Shown in pieces: positions 50,261 to 61,651 of a stretch of DNA of 64,000 bases (positions are counted from its first letter, which is position 1; each line of letters starts with the position of its first letter). Origin of the DNA: Erwinia sp. OLFS4 (GTDB lineage: Bacteria; Pseudomonadota; Gammaproteobacteria; Enterobacterales; Enterobacteriaceae); NCBI RefSeq assembly GCF_002752165.1, contig NZ_MOMB01000003.1:62001-126000 (forward strand), in the 5' to 3' direction. Below the pieces are notes generated by a model that saw only the letters and a list, made by a program, of their open reading frames with translations, ran no database searches and had not been told where the DNA came from. The position numbers were made by a program, and so were the translations under genes.

Positions 50261-53116
50261 CTACAGGCCCTGAATCACCGTCAGCTGTTCAAGCACTTTG
50301 CTTTTTGACTGGGCGTAACTTTCCATTTTTTCACGCTCTTTTGCCACTACCGCTGGCGGAGCACGGTCAACAAAACCGGCATTGTTGAGTTTACTGGCAA
50401 TGCGTCCGATTTCGTCATCCAGTCGGGCAATTTCTTTGTTGAGCCGTTCCATTTCGGCGGTTTTATCAATCAGTCCCGCCATTGGGATCAGCAGCCCGGC
50501 ACCGTCCACCAGTTTGATCACGGATACCGGACCTTTATCACCCGCCGGCAGCACGGTGACATCGTCAAGACGTGCCAGTGTTGACAAGAAATGACGGTTT
50601 TCATTAACGCGCCGTTCGGCATCGGCACTGGCATCACGTAACAGTAACCTCAGGGATTTCGCCGGGGAAAGGTTCATTTCGGCACGGATGTTACGTACTG
50701 CAATTATTGCCTGTTTCAGCCATTCGGTATCGGCCTGAGCAACGGGATCAACCTTCGCCGCCTCATAGTCCGGCATCGGCTGCAGCATGATGGTATCGGC
50801 GTTAATTCCTTTCAACCGCTTCACCCGCTGCCAGATGGTTTCGGTAATAAACGGAATAATCGGATGTGCCAGCCGCAGCAGGGCTTCCAGCACGTCGACC
50901 AGTGTATGCCTTGTACCGCGCAGTGCGGCTTCACTGCCGCCGTTCATTACCGGCTTGGCCAGTTCAAGATACCAGTCACAGAACTGATTCCAGGTAAAAT
51001 CGTAAAGGATATTGGCAGCGATATCGAAACGGTAATTATCCAGTGCCTCACGGTATGCTTTTACCGTCTGGTTAAATTCGCTCAGGATCCAGCGGTCTGC
51101 CAGCGACAGTTGCATGTCACCGCCATGCTGACCGCAGTCCTGATTTTCGGTATTCATCAGCACAAAGCGGCTGGCATTCCACAGCTTATTACAGAAGTTA
51201 CGGTAGCCTTCCAGGCGCTTCATGTCCCAGTTAATGTCACGCCCGGTGGACGCCAGCGCCGCGAGGGTAAAGCGCAACGCATCGGTGCCGTGTGCTTCAA
51301 TACCGTCAGGGAATTGCTTTTCAGTGCGTTTACGGATCTTCTCTGCCAGCTGCGGTTGCATCATATTGCCGGTGCGTTTTTCCAGCAGGTCGGCCAGCGA
51401 GATACCGTCAACCATATCCAGCGGGTCAATGACATTACCTTTGGATTTGGACATCTTCTGTCCTTCCTCGTCGCGAATAAGACCCGTCATATAGACCGTC
51501 TTAAACGGAACCTGCGGCTTGCCGTTTTCATCTTTAATGAAATGCATGGTCAGCATGATCATGCGCGCAATCCAGAAAAAGATAATGTCAAAACCGCTCA
51601 CCAGCACGCTGGTGGGGTGGAACTGACGCAGCGCTTCGGTGTTTTCCGGCCAGCCGAGAGTGGAAAAAGTCCAGAGACCGGAAGAGAACCAGGTATCCAG
51701 TACGTCTTCGTCCTGCTGCAATGCTACATCGGCGGCCAGCTGGTATTCCTGACGCACTTCTTGTTCAGTACGGCCAACATAGACGTTGCCGGCTTCGTCA
51801 TACCAGGCAGGAATACGGTGCCCCCACCAGAGCTGGCGCGAAATGCACCAGTCCTGAATATCACGCATCCAGGAAAAATACATATTTTCATATTGTTTCG
51901 GTACGAACTGGATTTCGCCGTTTTCCACCGCCTCAACCGCGACTTTTGCCAGCGGGGCCGTGCGCACATACCACTGGTCTGTCAGCATCGGTTCAATCAC
52001 TACGCCGCCACGATCGCCATAAGGCACGGTCAGGTCGTGAGGCTTGATATCTTCAAGCAGACCTAGCTCATCAATGCTCTCAACAATGGCCTTACGGGCC
52101 GCAAAACGCTCAAGGCAACGAAATTCTGCCGGGATATGCGTATCATAAGCCGCAGATTCGCATCCGGCGCTGTCAAATACCTCGGCGTTTTCCCGAATGG
52201 CACCGTCAAAGGTCAGAATGTTGATCATGGGCAGACCGTGACGTTTACCCACTTCGTAGTCATTGAAGTCGTGCGCCGGGGTGATTTTTACACAGCCGGT
52301 GCCTTTTTCCATATCGGCATGCTCGTCACCGACAATCGGAATACGGCGGTTAACCAGCGGCAGCAGTACGCACTTGCCAATCAGGTCTTTATAACGCGGG
52401 TCGTGCGGATTGACGGCTACACCGGTGTCACCCAGCAGCGTTTCCGGGCGGGTGGTGGCCACCACCAGGTAATTTTTGCCGTCAGCGGTTTTGGCGCCAT
52501 CAAGTAACGGGTAGCGGATATGCCACATCGACCCTTTTGATTCGCGGTTTTCCACTTCAAGATCGGAAATGGCGGTGCGTAATTTAGGATCCCAGTTAAC
52601 CAGCCGTTTACCACGATAAATCAGGTCTTCTTTATACAGGCGGACAAAAACTTCTTTTACAGCCTCCGACAGACCTTCATCCATCGTAAAACGTTCGCGT
52701 TCCCAGTCCACTGAATCGCCAAGACGGCGCATCTGACGGGTAATGGCACCACCGGATTCGGCTTTCCACTGCCAGATTCGCTCAATAAATGCTTCACGGC
52801 CATAGTCATGGCGCGTTTTGCCTTCTTCCGCCGCAATTTTACGCTCAACCACCATCTGGGTTGCGATACCCGCGTGATCGGTGCCGGCCTGCCAGAGGGT
52901 ATTTTTGCCCTGCATGCGCTGATAACGGATCAGGGTATCCATAATCGTCTGCTGGAAGGCGTGTCCCATATGCAGACTGCCGGTTACGTTTGGCGGCGGG
53001 ATCATGATGCAGAAACTTTGCTGGCTGGTATCGCCATTTGGCTTAAAGTAGCCCTGTTTTTCCCAGTGCTGGTAAAGCGGTTGTTCGATCTCTTGCGGGT
53101 TATATGTCTTTTCCAT
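50261..53116 (-). CDS. valS: ValS, valyl-tRNA synthetase
   Basis: Class-I aminoacyl-tRNA synthetase, 951 residues as in E. coli. HIGH motif as HMGH in [16 protein letters not shown] (about 42-57), KMSKS in [14 protein letters not shown] (about 553-566), the editing domain (about 190-340) and a C-terminal coiled coil (about 880-951). It follows holC by 5 bp, the conserved pepA-holC-valS order. Confidence 0.98.
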   Translation of the reverse strand: MEKTYNPQEIEQPLYQHWEKQGYFKPNGDTSQQSFCIMIPPPNVTGSLHMGHAFQQTIMDTLIRYQRMQGKNTLWQAGTDHAGIATQMVVERKIAAEEGKTRHDYGREAFIERIWQWKAESGGAITRQMRRLGDSVDWERERFTMDEGLSEAVKEVFVRLYKEDLIYRGKRLVNWDPKLRTAISDLEVENRESKGSMWHIRYPLLDGAKTADGKNYLVVATTRPETLLGDTGVAVNPHDPRYKDLIGKCVLLPLVNRRIPIVGDEHADMEKGTGCVKITPAHDFNDYEVGKRHGLPMINILTFDGAIRENAEVFDSAGCESAAYDTHIPAEFRCLERFAARKAIVESIDELGLLEDIKPHDLTVPYGDRGGVVIEPMLTDQWYVRTAPLAKVAVEAVENGEIQFVPKQYENMYFSWMRDIQDWCISRQLWWGHRIPAWYDEAGNVYVGRTEQEVRQEYQLAADVALQQDEDVLDTWFSSGLWTFSTLGWPENTEALRQFHPTSVLVSGFDIIFFWIARMIMLTMHFIKDENGKPQVPFKTVYMTGLIRDEEGQKMSKSKGNVIDPLDMVDGISLADLLEKRTGNMMQPQLAEKIRKRTEKQFPDGIEAHGTDALRFTLAALASTGRDINWDMKRLEGYRNFCNKLWNASRFVLMNTENQDCGQHGGDMQLSLADRWILSEFNQTVKAYREALDNYRFDIAANILYDFTWNQFCDWYLELAKPVMNGGSEAALRGTRHTLVDVLEALLRLAHPIIPFITETIWQRVKRLKGINADTIMLQPMPDYEAAKVDPVAQADTEWLKQAIIAVRNIRAEMNLSPAKSLRLLLRDASADAERRVNENRHFLSTLARLDDVTVLPAGDKGPVSVIKLVDGAGLLIPMAGLIDKTAEMERLNKEIARLDDEIGRIASKLNNAGFVDRAPPAVVAKEREKMESYAQSKSKVLEQLTVIQGL

Positions 53117-53121
53117 TTCTG

Positions 53122-53580
53122 CTATGTCGTTTGCGGCTGCACAGGCGTGGCCGTATTCAAGTGGAAGCCGGCGGTGCGGTAGGCTTTATAGCGTTCACGC
53201 GCCTGCTGTTTCAAAGTTTCTTCATGAGGGACAAAGTCTATCACTTCATAGAAAGCGGTGGCAAAATCTGCAAATTCCGGCAGCAGGCTGATAAGCAGAT
53301 CGCGTGGGGCGTTACCACGGCGCTGTGGCCAGGCCAGCTCCACCGGAGCGCCATAGCCTGGGCCTTCTCCCGCCAGATTATGAGGAATAAATGCGCTAGC
53401 CGGGCGTTGCCATAACGCTTCATCAAGCCGGTTAGCCTGTTCTTCAGACTCACAGGCAATAAGCACCCGTTTACCGGCTCGCCAGCGCTCACCGGCCAGC
53501 TCGCACACCAGTGCTTCAACGGCACTCAGGCCATCAGTACTGTCACTGGATTCCATCAGATAGAAGGTTGCGTTTTTCAT
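53122..53580 (-). CDS. holC: HolC, DNA polymerase III chi subunit
   Basis: Clamp-loader accessory protein that links the polymerase III holoenzyme to SSB. 152 residues (E. coli 147). Features: [13 protein letters not shown] start, [27 protein letters not shown]-type segment and the [18 protein letters not shown] motif. Co-directional with valS 5 bp downstream. Confidence 0.95.
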   Translation of the reverse strand: MKNATFYLMESSDSTDGLSAVEALVCELAGERWRAGKRVLIACESEEQANRLDEALWQRPASAFIPHNLAGEGPGYGAPVELAWPQRRGNAPRDLLISLLPEFADFATAFYEVIDFVPHEETLKQQARERYKAYRTAGFHLNTATPVQPQTT

Positions 53581-53599
53581 AAGCGGCCAGTTAATTAAT

Positions 53600-53690
53600 G
53601 CGGGCGGGTACTGACCCGCCCGCTGACAACAGCCGTCACCGGCTGAAGATGTCTTCTGATGGCGGCAGCACCGGCAATCTGCCGGTGCTG
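53600..53690. repeat. Two near-perfect inverted repeats between pepA and holC
   Basis: IR1: GCGGGCGGGT / ACCCGCCCGC (53600-53623, 4-base loop). IR2: GGCAGCACCGGCA / TGCCGGTGCTGCC (about 53662-53690, 3-base loop). They could attenuate or process the pepA-holC-valS transcript; neither has a strong T tract. Confidence 0.6.
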
Positions 53691-53703
53691 CCCCTGTACA
53701 GTA

Positions 53704-55215
53704 TTACTCTTCGCCATTCAGCCCGGCACGGTTTAACAGGAACTGTGACAGCAGGGCCACTGGCCGGCCGGTGGCCCCTTTGGCTTTACCGGAACGCCAG
53801 GCGGTGCCGGCAATGTCGAGATGAGCCCAGTTATATTTACGCGTAAAGCGTGCCAGGAAGCAGGCTGCGGTAATTGCCCCGCCAGGACGGCCGCCGATAT
53901 TGGCCATGTCGGCAAAGTTCGACTCCAGCTGTTCCTGATATTCATCGGCCAGCGGCAAGCGCCAGGCGCGGTCACCCGCCTGCTCTGATGCACTGACCAG
54001 TTCATGGGCCAGTGGGTTGTGGTTCGACATCAGACCGCTGATATGATGGCCCAGTGCAATGACACAGGCGCCGGTCAGGGTGGCAATGTCAATAACCGTT
54101 TCTGGCTCAAAGCGTTCAACATAGGTCAGCACATCGCACAGCACCAGACGGCCTTCGGCATCGGTGTTAAGCACTTCAACCGTCTGACCGGACATTGTGG
54201 TCAGCACGTCACCCGGCCGCATCGCACCGCCATCGGCCATGTTTTCGCAACCGGCCAGCACGCCGACAACATTAAGCGGTAAGTTGAGTTCGGCGACCAT
54301 GCGCAGCACGCCATAAACCGAAGCGGCTCCGCACATGTCATATTTCATTTCGTCCATCGCTTCGGCTGGTTTGAGCGATATGCCTCCGGCGTCGAAGGTC
54401 AGGCCTTTACCTACCAGCACAATGGGCTTTGCGTCCGGGTCCGGACTGCCTTTGTATTCGATCACCGACATCAGCGATTCGTTTTGCGAACCGGCACCGA
54501 CCGCCAGGTAGGCGTTCATGCCGAGTTCTTTCATCTGCTGTTCGCCAATCACCCGGGTCGAGATGTTTTTGTTGAAACTGTCCGCCAGCTGACGCGCCTG
54601 GGAGGCCAGGTAGGCAGCATTACAAATATTTGGTGGCATATTGCCCAGATCTTTTGCCGCTTTGATCCCGGCGGCAATCGCCAGACCGTGCTGAATTGCC
54701 CGTTCACCACTGGTGAGTTCGCGCCGGGTTGGCACGTTGAACACCAGTTTACGCAGCGGCCGGCGCGGTTCGGTTTTGTTGCTCTTTAACTGGTCAAATG
54801 AATAGAGCGATTCTTTCGCCGTTTCCACCGCCTGGCGTACTTTCCAGTAAGTGTTTCGTCCTTTGACGTGCAGCTCGGTCAGAAAACACACGGCTTCCAT
54901 TGAACCGGTATCATTTAGTGTATTGATGGTTTTCTGAATAATCTGCCTGTACTGACGTTCATCCAGTTCGCGTTCCTTGCCACAGCCAATCAGCAGGATA
55001 CGCTCGGAAAGAATGTTAGGCACATGATGAAGCAGCAGCGTCTGACCGACTTTGCCTTCCAGTTCACCACGGCGTAACAGGGCGCTGATGTAGCCATCGC
55101 TGATTTTATCCAGCTGTTCAGCTATCGGTGACAGGCGGCGTGGTTCAAAAACGCCGACCACGATACAGGCACTGCGCTGTTTTTCCGGACTACCGCTTTT
55201 TACACTGAACTCCAT
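53704..55215 (-). CDS. pepA: PepA, leucyl aminopeptidase (aminopeptidase A)
   Basis: A hexameric two-metal aminopeptidase of the M17 family, 503 residues as in E. coli. Also a DNA-binding protein in E. coli (XerCD recombination at cer, carAB regulation). Metal and active-site motifs: [16 protein letters not shown] (about 266-281), [10 protein letters not shown] and [12 protein letters not shown] (about 350-361). First gene of pepA-holC-valS. Divergent from lptF with 276 bp between. Confidence 0.98.
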   Translation of the reverse strand: MEFSVKSGSPEKQRSACIVVGVFEPRRLSPIAEQLDKISDGYISALLRRGELEGKVGQTLLLHHVPNILSERILLIGCGKERELDERQYRQIIQKTINTLNDTGSMEAVCFLTELHVKGRNTYWKVRQAVETAKESLYSFDQLKSNKTEPRRPLRKLVFNVPTRRELTSGERAIQHGLAIAAGIKAAKDLGNMPPNICNAAYLASQARQLADSFNKNISTRVIGEQQMKELGMNAYLAVGAGSQNESLMSVIEYKGSPDPDAKPIVLVGKGLTFDAGGISLKPAEAMDEMKYDMCGAASVYGVLRMVAELNLPLNVVGVLAGCENMADGGAMRPGDVLTTMSGQTVEVLNTDAEGRLVLCDVLTYVERFEPETVIDIATLTGACVIALGHHISGLMSNHNPLAHELVSASEQAGDRAWRLPLADEYQEQLESNFADMANIGGRPGGAITAACFLARFTRKYNWAHLDIAGTAWRSGKAKGATGRPVALLSQFLLNRAGLNGEE

Positions 55216-55491
55216 GCATTCTCCTGAATCTTAAAGACAACGGCGTTTGCTGCAGATAGAATGGTACGTTTTAGTACTGCATAATGCCATTTTAATAAAA
55301 GCACCGTTGATCAAACGGACATCTGGTGGCACTTGGTGTTAAAATTCTGGCACGCATTTACACCTCCAGAACGTATGTATTGTCATACTATTATTAGCGA
55401 CGACAATCGCCATTGATGAGAAAAATGGCAAGTAAGCGATGAAATTAGCGATTTTCCTGCAAAAAGACAAGTTTTCACAGGTGCACTCAGC

Positions 55492-56592
55492 GTGATCATC
55501 ATTAGATATTTGGTTCGGGAAACTTTTAAAAGCCAGCTGGCCATTCTGTTTATCCTGCTGCTGATCTTTTTTTGTCAGAAGCTGGTCAGGATACTGGGGG
55601 CGGCGGTAGATGGCGATATTCCTACAAACCTGGTTTTGACCCTGATGGGGCTGGGCGTGCCGCAAATGGCGCAGTTAATACTGCCGCTTAGCTTGTTTCT
55701 GGCGATTTTAATGACCTTCAGCAAACTGTACACAGAAAGTGAAATTACAGTCATGCATGCCTGCGGCTTAGGAAAATCGGTACTGGTCAAATCGGTGACG
55801 GTGCTGATAGTCATTACCGCCATCGTGGCAGCGGTTAACGTTGCCTGGCTGGGACCATGGTCACAGCGCTATGAAAATGAAGTGACCCAGAACGCAAAAG
55901 CAAACCCTGGCGCTGCCGCGCTGGTTGCTGGCCAGTTTCAGACCACCAATGACGGCAATAACGTGCTGTTTATTGAAAAAGTGAAAGGTAATGATTTCCA
56001 GCAGGTGTTCCTGGCTCAGCTGCAGCCGAAGGGCAACGCGCGCCCGTCGGTGGTCGTGGCCGATCACGGCGTAATGACCCAGCGACCTGACGGTTCACAG
56101 ATGGTGACCCTGGATAAGGGCACGCGCTTTGAAGGCACCGCCATGCTGCGTGATTTCCGTATTACCGACTTCCAGAATTACAAAGCTATTATCGGTCATG
56201 AAGTGGTGCCGCTCGATCCCAACGATGCAGAACAGGCCGATTTTAAAACGTTATGGCACTCTGATAATCCGGAATTTCACAGCGAACTGAGCTGGCGTCT
56301 GACACTGATTTTCTCGGTGTTTGTTATGGCGCTTATGGTCGTACCGCTCAGTGAGGTTAATCCGCGTCAGGGCCGCGTGTTGTCAATGTTGCCGGCGATG
56401 CTGCTTTACCTGATTTTTTTCCTGTTACAAAGTTCCATTCGCTCTAACGCGGCCCGTAATCACCTGAATGTCTTTTACTGGATGTGGGGGGTGAACGGCT
56501 TTTATCTGGCGCTGGCGTTGATACTGAATGCCTGGAATACCGTACCAATGCGTCGCTTTCGCGCACGCTTTAAACGTAAGGAGAACGTTTAA
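55492..56592 (+). CDS. lptF: LptF, LPS export permease
   Basis: Inner-membrane subunit of the LptB2FG transporter that extracts lipopolysaccharide for transport to the outer membrane. 366 residues. GTG start, as in E. coli, giving MIIIRYLVRETFKSQLAILF. Membrane segments at about 11-35, 55-80, 98-120 and three near the C-terminus (270-350) flank a periplasmic beta-jellyroll domain. Overlaps lptG by 1 nt (TAATG). Confidence 0.97.
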   Translation: MIIIRYLVRETFKSQLAILFILLLIFFCQKLVRILGAAVDGDIPTNLVLTLMGLGVPQMAQLILPLSLFLAILMTFSKLYTESEITVMHACGLGKSVLVKSVTVLIVITAIVAAVNVAWLGPWSQRYENEVTQNAKANPGAAALVAGQFQTTNDGNNVLFIEKVKGNDFQQVFLAQLQPKGNARPSVVVADHGVMTQRPDGSQMVTLDKGTRFEGTAMLRDFRITDFQNYKAIIGHEVVPLDPNDAEQADFKTLWHSDNPEFHSELSWRLTLIFSVFVMALMVVPLSEVNPRQGRVLSMLPAMLLYLIFFLLQSSIRSNAARNHLNVFYWMWGVNGFYLALALILNAWNTVPMRRFRARFKRKENV

Positions 56593-57668
56593 TGTTTGGC
56601 GTACTCGACAGGTATATCGGTAAAACCATTTTTAATACCATTATGGCGACGCTGTTTATGCTGGTATCGCTGTCCGGCATTATCAAATTTGTCGATCAGC
56701 TACGTAAAACCGGGCAGGGCGACTATTCAGCACTGGGCGCGGCAGCCTTTACCCTGCTGAGCGTACCGAAAGATATTGAAGTTTTTTTCCCGATGGCGGC
56801 GTTGCTGGGGGCGCTGCTCGGGCTGGGGACGCTGGCACAACGCAGTGAGCTGGTGGTGATGCAGGCGTCTGGCTTCACCCGATTGCAAATAGCCGGTTCG
56901 GTGATGAAAACCGCCATACCGCTGGTGCTGCTGACCATGCTGATCGGTGAGTTTGTCGCGCCGCAGGGCGAACAAATGGCGCGTAATTACCGGGCTCAGC
57001 AGATACTTGGTGGTTCGCTGGTTTCCACTCAGAACGGCTTATGGGCGAAAGACGGCAACAGTTATATCTATATTCAGCACGTCCGCAGTGACAGTACCCT
57101 GGAAGGGGTGAGTATTTATAACTTTAACGACAACCGCCGGCTGGAAACCGTACGCTATGCCGCATCAGCAAAATTCAATCCCGACAGTAAACAATGGGAT
57201 TTGTCGCAGGTGGAAGAATCGAACCTGGTTAACCCGCAGCAGGTCACCGGCAGCCAGACCCTGAAAGGGGAGTGGAAAAGTTCGCTGACGCCAGACAAAT
57301 TAGGCGTGGTGGCGCTGGACCCGGACTCTTTGTCGATTCGCGGCCTGTATGATTATGCAAAATACCTGCGGCAGAGCGGCCAGGAAGCCGGGCGCTATCA
57401 GCTGAATATGTGGAACAAAGTGTTCTCGCCACTTTCGGTAGCGGTAATGATGCTGATGGCGCTGTCGTTTATCTTTGGCCCGTTGCGCAGTGTAGCGATG
57501 GGCGTGCGGGTAGTGACTGGCATCAGCTTCGGGTTTATCTTTTTTGTGCTTAACAACGTTTTTGGTCCGCTCAGCCTGGTATATGGCCTGCCGCCGTTTC
57601 TGGGGGGCCTGTTGCCGAGCGCGCTCTTTATGGTATTGAGTGTGTTTATGCTGGTTAAGCGTAAATAG
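56592..57668 (+). CDS. lptG: LptG, LPS export permease
   Basis: Partner of LptF in LptB2FG. 358 residues (E. coli 360). Starts MFGVLDRYIGKTIFNTIMAT; six membrane segments arranged as in LptF with a periplasmic domain (about 125-265). It overlaps lptF by one base. The 73 bp downstream contain a GCCGGC / GCCGGC inverted repeat (about 57688-57709) before the convergent yjiN. Confidence 0.97.
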   Translation: MFGVLDRYIGKTIFNTIMATLFMLVSLSGIIKFVDQLRKTGQGDYSALGAAAFTLLSVPKDIEVFFPMAALLGALLGLGTLAQRSELVVMQASGFTRLQIAGSVMKTAIPLVLLTMLIGEFVAPQGEQMARNYRAQQILGGSLVSTQNGLWAKDGNSYIYIQHVRSDSTLEGVSIYNFNDNRRLETVRYAASAKFNPDSKQWDLSQVEESNLVNPQQVTGSQTLKGEWKSSLTPDKLGVVALDPDSLSIRGLYDYAKYLRQSGQEAGRYQLNMWNKVFSPLSVAVMMLMALSFIFGPLRSVAMGVRVVTGISFGFIFFVLNNVFGPLSLVYGLPPFLGGLLPSALFMVLSVFMLVKRK

Positions 57669-57741
57669 CGCAGGAGCAACACTGGCCGGCCGGCGGCATA
57701 AAGCCGGCAAAAAATCTGGGCTGGTTGGATAACACGATGGT

Positions 57742-59031
57742 TTACAGCCAGCGCGGCAGAAAGTGAGAAATGAAAAACAGCAGCAACCCGATTGCCCCGC
57801 CGACCAGGGTGCCGTTAATGCGAATGCGCTGTAAGTCTTTACCGATGTTTAATTCAACCTGGTGTGCCATATCACGCGCATCCCAGCTTTTTACCGTATC
57901 GCTGATATGACGGCTGAGAAAAGCAGAAAAGTCCGGCGCGGCACGTTCGGCAGCGTTTTCCAGATGCTGATTCAGTGACTGACGCAGTGCCGGGTCATCG
58001 CGCAGGGTTTCACCAAACCAGCGGGCGGCCTGCTGCAGACGCTGATCCATCTGCGGGTTATCACTTGCCAGATCCTGTTTGAGCCAGTGACGCAACTCAT
58101 CCCACAGCTGGCGAATGTAACTGTTCAGGGCTTCATCTTCTTTCAGATAGCGCTTTATCTCCTGTGCACGCGCCGCCATTTCCGTATCGTTGCGCAGGCG
58201 TACAATAAATTTATTCACGCTGCGGTTAAAGGCCGAACGCAGCACATGGCTGCGATCCTGTTCAATGTGGGTCAGCATCGATGCCACCGCATCCGCCGCC
58301 AGTTCAGCACTTTTCTCACCCAGCCATTCGCTGGGCAGCATTTTTTCTTTCCACGGATGGTCACGCTTGAGCCATGTCACCACTTCACGGGCAATAAAGT
58401 CGTGGGTTGCCGGCTGATTAATCAGTTGCAGTAGTTGCTTCAGAGCATCATCCAGCAGTGCCTGGTGGCGACCGTTACGGGTCAGACTCTCCAGGATCAG
58501 CGCTGCCGACTGGCTGAGATCCACTTTGTCGATCGCCTGGTGCACCGCCCGGCGAATAAAATCCTGGATGCGGGCATCGTCTGCCATATCCAGCAGACCA
58601 CGCATTACCCGCAGCAGATAGCGGCTTAACTGACGTGCGTTATCCGCCTCACTCAGCCAGCGGGCGGCCATTTGCGCCGGATCGTAACGGCGGATTAGCG
58701 TTAGCAGGGCGTCGGCATTGAGAAATTTCTCCTCGACAAAAGCCGCCAGATTATCGGCAATACGCGCTTTATTGTTCGGTACAATCGCGGTATGGCGGCC
58801 GATCAGCGGTAGCGGAATCGGGTGAAACAGCGCGCTTACCGCAAACCAGTCTGCCAGCGCGCCGACCATTGACGCTTCGGCAACGGCTTTCAGCGCGGCC
58901 AGCCACAGCCGGTCAGCGGGATAGAAATGTGCAAAGATCAGCGTAAAAAGAAAGGCGGCGGCGGCCGCCAGTAGCATCAGACCGGGCCACAGCTTGGCCC
59001 GGCGCAGTTCACGTTCTTTGTGGTCTGTCAT
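57742..59031 (-). CDS. yjiN: DUF445-family inner-membrane protein (YjiN-like)
   Basis: 429 residues, close to E. coli YjiN (426). One or two hydrophobic segments near the N-terminus (about 15-55) and one at the very C-terminus (GGAIGLLLFFISHFLPRW) flank a long helical middle region (about 80-400) with many charged residues, the DUF445 plan. The function is not known. It ends 14 bp-scale from yjgR on the same strand, suggesting joint transcription, though in E. coli the two are not adjacent. Confidence 0.85.
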   Translation of the reverse strand: MTDHKERELRRAKLWPGLMLLAAAAAFLFTLIFAHFYPADRLWLAALKAVAEASMVGALADWFAVSALFHPIPLPLIGRHTAIVPNNKARIADNLAAFVEEKFLNADALLTLIRRYDPAQMAARWLSEADNARQLSRYLLRVMRGLLDMADDARIQDFIRRAVHQAIDKVDLSQSAALILESLTRNGRHQALLDDALKQLLQLINQPATHDFIAREVVTWLKRDHPWKEKMLPSEWLGEKSAELAADAVASMLTHIEQDRSHVLRSAFNRSVNKFIVRLRNDTEMAARAQEIKRYLKEDEALNSYIRQLWDELRHWLKQDLASDNPQMDQRLQQAARWFGETLRDDPALRQSLNQHLENAAERAAPDFSAFLSRHISDTVKSWDARDMAHQVELNIGKDLQRIRINGTLVGGAIGLLLFFISHFLPRWL

Positions 59032-59047
59032 GCGGTTAACAGGGCGC

Positions 59048-60550
59048 TTAGCGACGGCGTCCTCCCATCAGACTGCCTAACACGCCGCGAATAATCTGAT
59101 TCGCCACCTGACGCGAAGCGCTTTTTGCCATGCTTTGCACGATACCATCGCGTTTGCCGCCGCGCGGCCCGGTACTGCCGAACAGGATATCTTTCAGGCC
59201 GCCAAGCACGCCGTTATCAACCTGAACATTATTACCTTTGGCCGGCGGTGCGTTGGCGTCTTCCGTGGCATGCTGTACCCCTTTGGCCAGCTTTTCAAAG
59301 GCGGATTCACGATCCACTGCCTCATCGTATTTACCGGAAAGCGGCGAGTGATTGATCAAGCCGTTGCGCTCATCGTTGCTAACCGGCCCCATGCGCGAGG
59401 CCGGCGCAATAACCATGGCGCGTTCGACTACTGAAGGACTGCCTTTCGCATCAAGAAAAGAGATCAGCGCTTCGCCGGTACTCAGCTGCTGGATGGCCTC
59501 TTCGCTGTTAAATGCCGGGTTAGTTCGCATGGTCTGCGCTGCCGCTTTAACCGCTTTCTGATCTTTTGGTGTAAAAGCGCGTAGCGCGTGCTGAACGCGA
59601 TTCCCCAGCTGGCCCAGCACGTTGTCCGGAATATCGGAAGGATTTTGCGACACAAAGTAAATGCCGACCCCTTTCGAGCGTATCAGGCGAATAACCTGCT
59701 CGACTTTTTCCAGCAGCACTGCCGGGGCGTCGGTAAACAACAGGTGAGCTTCATCAAAAAAGAACACCATTTTAGGCTTATCAAGATCGCCGGCCTCCGG
59801 CAGATGCTCATACAGTTCAGAAAGCATCCATAACAGGCTGGTCGCATACAGCCGCGGCATCTGATAGAGCTTTTCAGCGGCCAGAATATTAATGATGCCT
59901 CGTCCGTTGCTATCGGTACGCATCCAGTCACGGATATCCAGCATTGGTTCACCGAAAAAGAATTCGGCACCTTGCTGCTCCAGCGTCAGCAGGCCGCGCT
60001 GGATGGCGCCTACCGAGGCAGCATTAATATTGCCGTACTGTGTCTGAAATTCTTTGGCGTTATCACCAATGTACTGCGTCATTGCGCGCAGATCTTTGAA
60101 GTCGAGCAGTAGCAGCCCCTGATCATCGGCGATACGGAAAATGATCTGTAATACGCCGCTTTGTACCTCATTAAGGTTCAGCAGGCGGGCCAGTAAAATT
60201 GGTCCAAGGTCCGAGACAGTCGCCCTTACCGGATGACCTTTTTCGCCAAAAATGTCCCAGAGTACTACCGGGTTACCGTCTGGCTGCCAGTCAGTAACAC
60301 CAATGCTTTCAAGCCGGGCACTGAGTTTGTCTGACGGCACCCCTGGCTGCGAAATGCCGGTGAGATCGCCTTTAATATCGGCCATAAAAACCGGCACGCC
60401 AATACGGGAAAAACTTTCCGCCAGTTTCTGTAAGGTCACCGTTTTACCGGTCCCCGTCGCACCGGTTATCAGGCCATGCCGGTTCGCCATAGCGGGAAGT
60501 AGCTCGAGCTGTTTTTCTTTGGTGCGGGCAATCAACAATGCTGAACTCAT
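59048..60550 (-). CDS. yjgR: YjgR, DUF853/HerA-like P-loop ATPase
   Basis: 500 residues as in E. coli YjgR. HerA/FtsK-like ATPase core: Walker A GATGTGKT (about 31-38), Walker [13 protein letters not shown] (about 259-270), and a glutamine motif [11 protein letters not shown]. The C-terminus is Gly/Arg-rich. The biochemical role in enterobacteria is not established. Confidence 0.92.
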   Translation of the reverse strand: MSSALLIARTKEKQLELLPAMANRHGLITGATGTGKTVTLQKLAESFSRIGVPVFMADIKGDLTGISQPGVPSDKLSARLESIGVTDWQPDGNPVVLWDIFGEKGHPVRATVSDLGPILLARLLNLNEVQSGVLQIIFRIADDQGLLLLDFKDLRAMTQYIGDNAKEFQTQYGNINAASVGAIQRGLLTLEQQGAEFFFGEPMLDIRDWMRTDSNGRGIINILAAEKLYQMPRLYATSLLWMLSELYEHLPEAGDLDKPKMVFFFDEAHLLFTDAPAVLLEKVEQVIRLIRSKGVGIYFVSQNPSDIPDNVLGQLGNRVQHALRAFTPKDQKAVKAAAQTMRTNPAFNSEEAIQQLSTGEALISFLDAKGSPSVVERAMVIAPASRMGPVSNDERNGLINHSPLSGKYDEAVDRESAFEKLAKGVQHATEDANAPPAKGNNVQVDNGVLGGLKDILFGSTGPRGGKRDGIVQSMAKSASRQVANQIIRGVLGSLMGGRRR

Positions 60551-60650
60551 AGCCTTAATCCTTAGTCAGTATACTGCTTCAAGAATAGCAGGTTAGCACA
60601 GTGAAGAAACAGCACAGCCGCCAGCTGGCCACGCACAGAGAAAACGCCCA

Positions 60651-61466
60651 TTATGCGTCAGCTCGCAGCGCTGCGCGGATAAAACTAATCATGCGTTCAA
60701 TGACCTGCTGCTGATTCGTTTCATTAAAAATCTCGTGCCGGGCGCCAGGCCAGATTTCCGCTTCAAAAATACGGCCATGCAGTTTATTAATAGCAGGTTG
60801 TGTTTCAGATAGCAGCACCAGTTTGTCATCAGCGCCGTGCATCCATAATAGCGGCAGGGCACCGAAACCGGCGCCGTGATCAATCCGCGTCAGGGCTGCC
60901 TGTAGTGCATTGAGCGTCGCGCGCTTAAATGGGCCGTGCCAGACCAGTGGATCGGCCTGGTAAGCGGCACCTACGGTGGGATCGCGTGACAGCGTATTGG
61001 GGTCAAGCGGCGTATCCGGCAGAGTTTGCTGTGCGGCCAGATCGGTAATCGCGGTTTTTTTACCCAGCAGAGGCCCTGACAACACCAGCGCGCTGACGCT
61101 GTAAGGATGACGCTGCACGTAGCGCGTGGCGATCAGCCCACCCATTGAGTGGCCAATAATCACCAGCGGCAGGCCGGGATATTCAGTACGCAGGGTAAAC
61201 ACCGCTTTATGCACGTCATCCACGACGGCTTCCACGTCTTCAATCAGCACCCGTTCACCTTGTGAAAGGCCGTGTCCGCAGTGGTCTGGGCCAAATACAC
61301 AGGCTCCATTCTGCTGCAGCGCATTGGCTACGTGATGATAACGGCCCAGGTGTTCACCGTAGCCATGCACCAGCAGCGCAAGAAAACGCGGTTGATCCCG
61401 TAGCCAGCAATACATCGCCTGTTCACCGTTGTGACCCTGAATATAACGCAGTTTGTAATCGGTCAT
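60651..61466 (-). CDS. Alpha/beta hydrolase, monoacylglycerol-lipase-like
   Basis: A 271-residue serine hydrolase. Oxyanion motif LVHGYGEHLGRYHHVA (about 33-48), nucleophile elbow GHSMGG (about 110-115), catalytic Asp in WMHGADDKLV and His in PGARHEIFNE near the C-terminus. This matches the PldB/monoacylglycerol lipase group; the acyl substrate is unknown. It has no signal peptide, so cytoplasmic. It stands alone between yjgR and yjjA. Confidence 0.85.
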   Translation of the reverse strand: MTDYKLRYIQGHNGEQAMYCWLRDQPRFLALLVHGYGEHLGRYHHVANALQQNGACVFGPDHCGHGLSQGERVLIEDVEAVVDDVHKAVFTLRTEYPGLPLVIIGHSMGGLIATRYVQRHPYSVSALVLSGPLLGKKTAITDLAAQQTLPDTPLDPNTLSRDPTVGAAYQADPLVWHGPFKRATLNALQAALTRIDHGAGFGALPLLWMHGADDKLVLLSETQPAINKLHGRIFEAEIWPGARHEIFNETNQQQVIERMISFIRAALRADA

Positions 61467-61615
61467 GGTTATTCCCTAACTTCGGGTAAGGCAACAATAA
61501 TGAACAGGCCGGTCCGCCGCCTTTTAATGAATAATCTCAGCAACCGGTCGGTCATCAGGTCGCGGGCCTGTGCAGCGGATATCCGGCGATAAAATCCGTT
61601 GTGCTGCCCGCAGGC

Positions 61616-61641
61616 AAAGATGCCGCGCCGGTGGGCGCGGC
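61616..61641 (-). terminator. Hairpin after yjjA
   Basis: GCCGCGCC / GGCGCGGC with a short loop, followed on the minus strand by ATCTTTG; weak T tract. Confidence 0.45.
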
Positions 61642-61651
61642 GTGAGAAAAA

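Noticed and set aside
50864-52066. 400-codon plus-strand frame inside valS
   Set aside because: Antisense shadow of valS with no family resemblance and no ribosome site.
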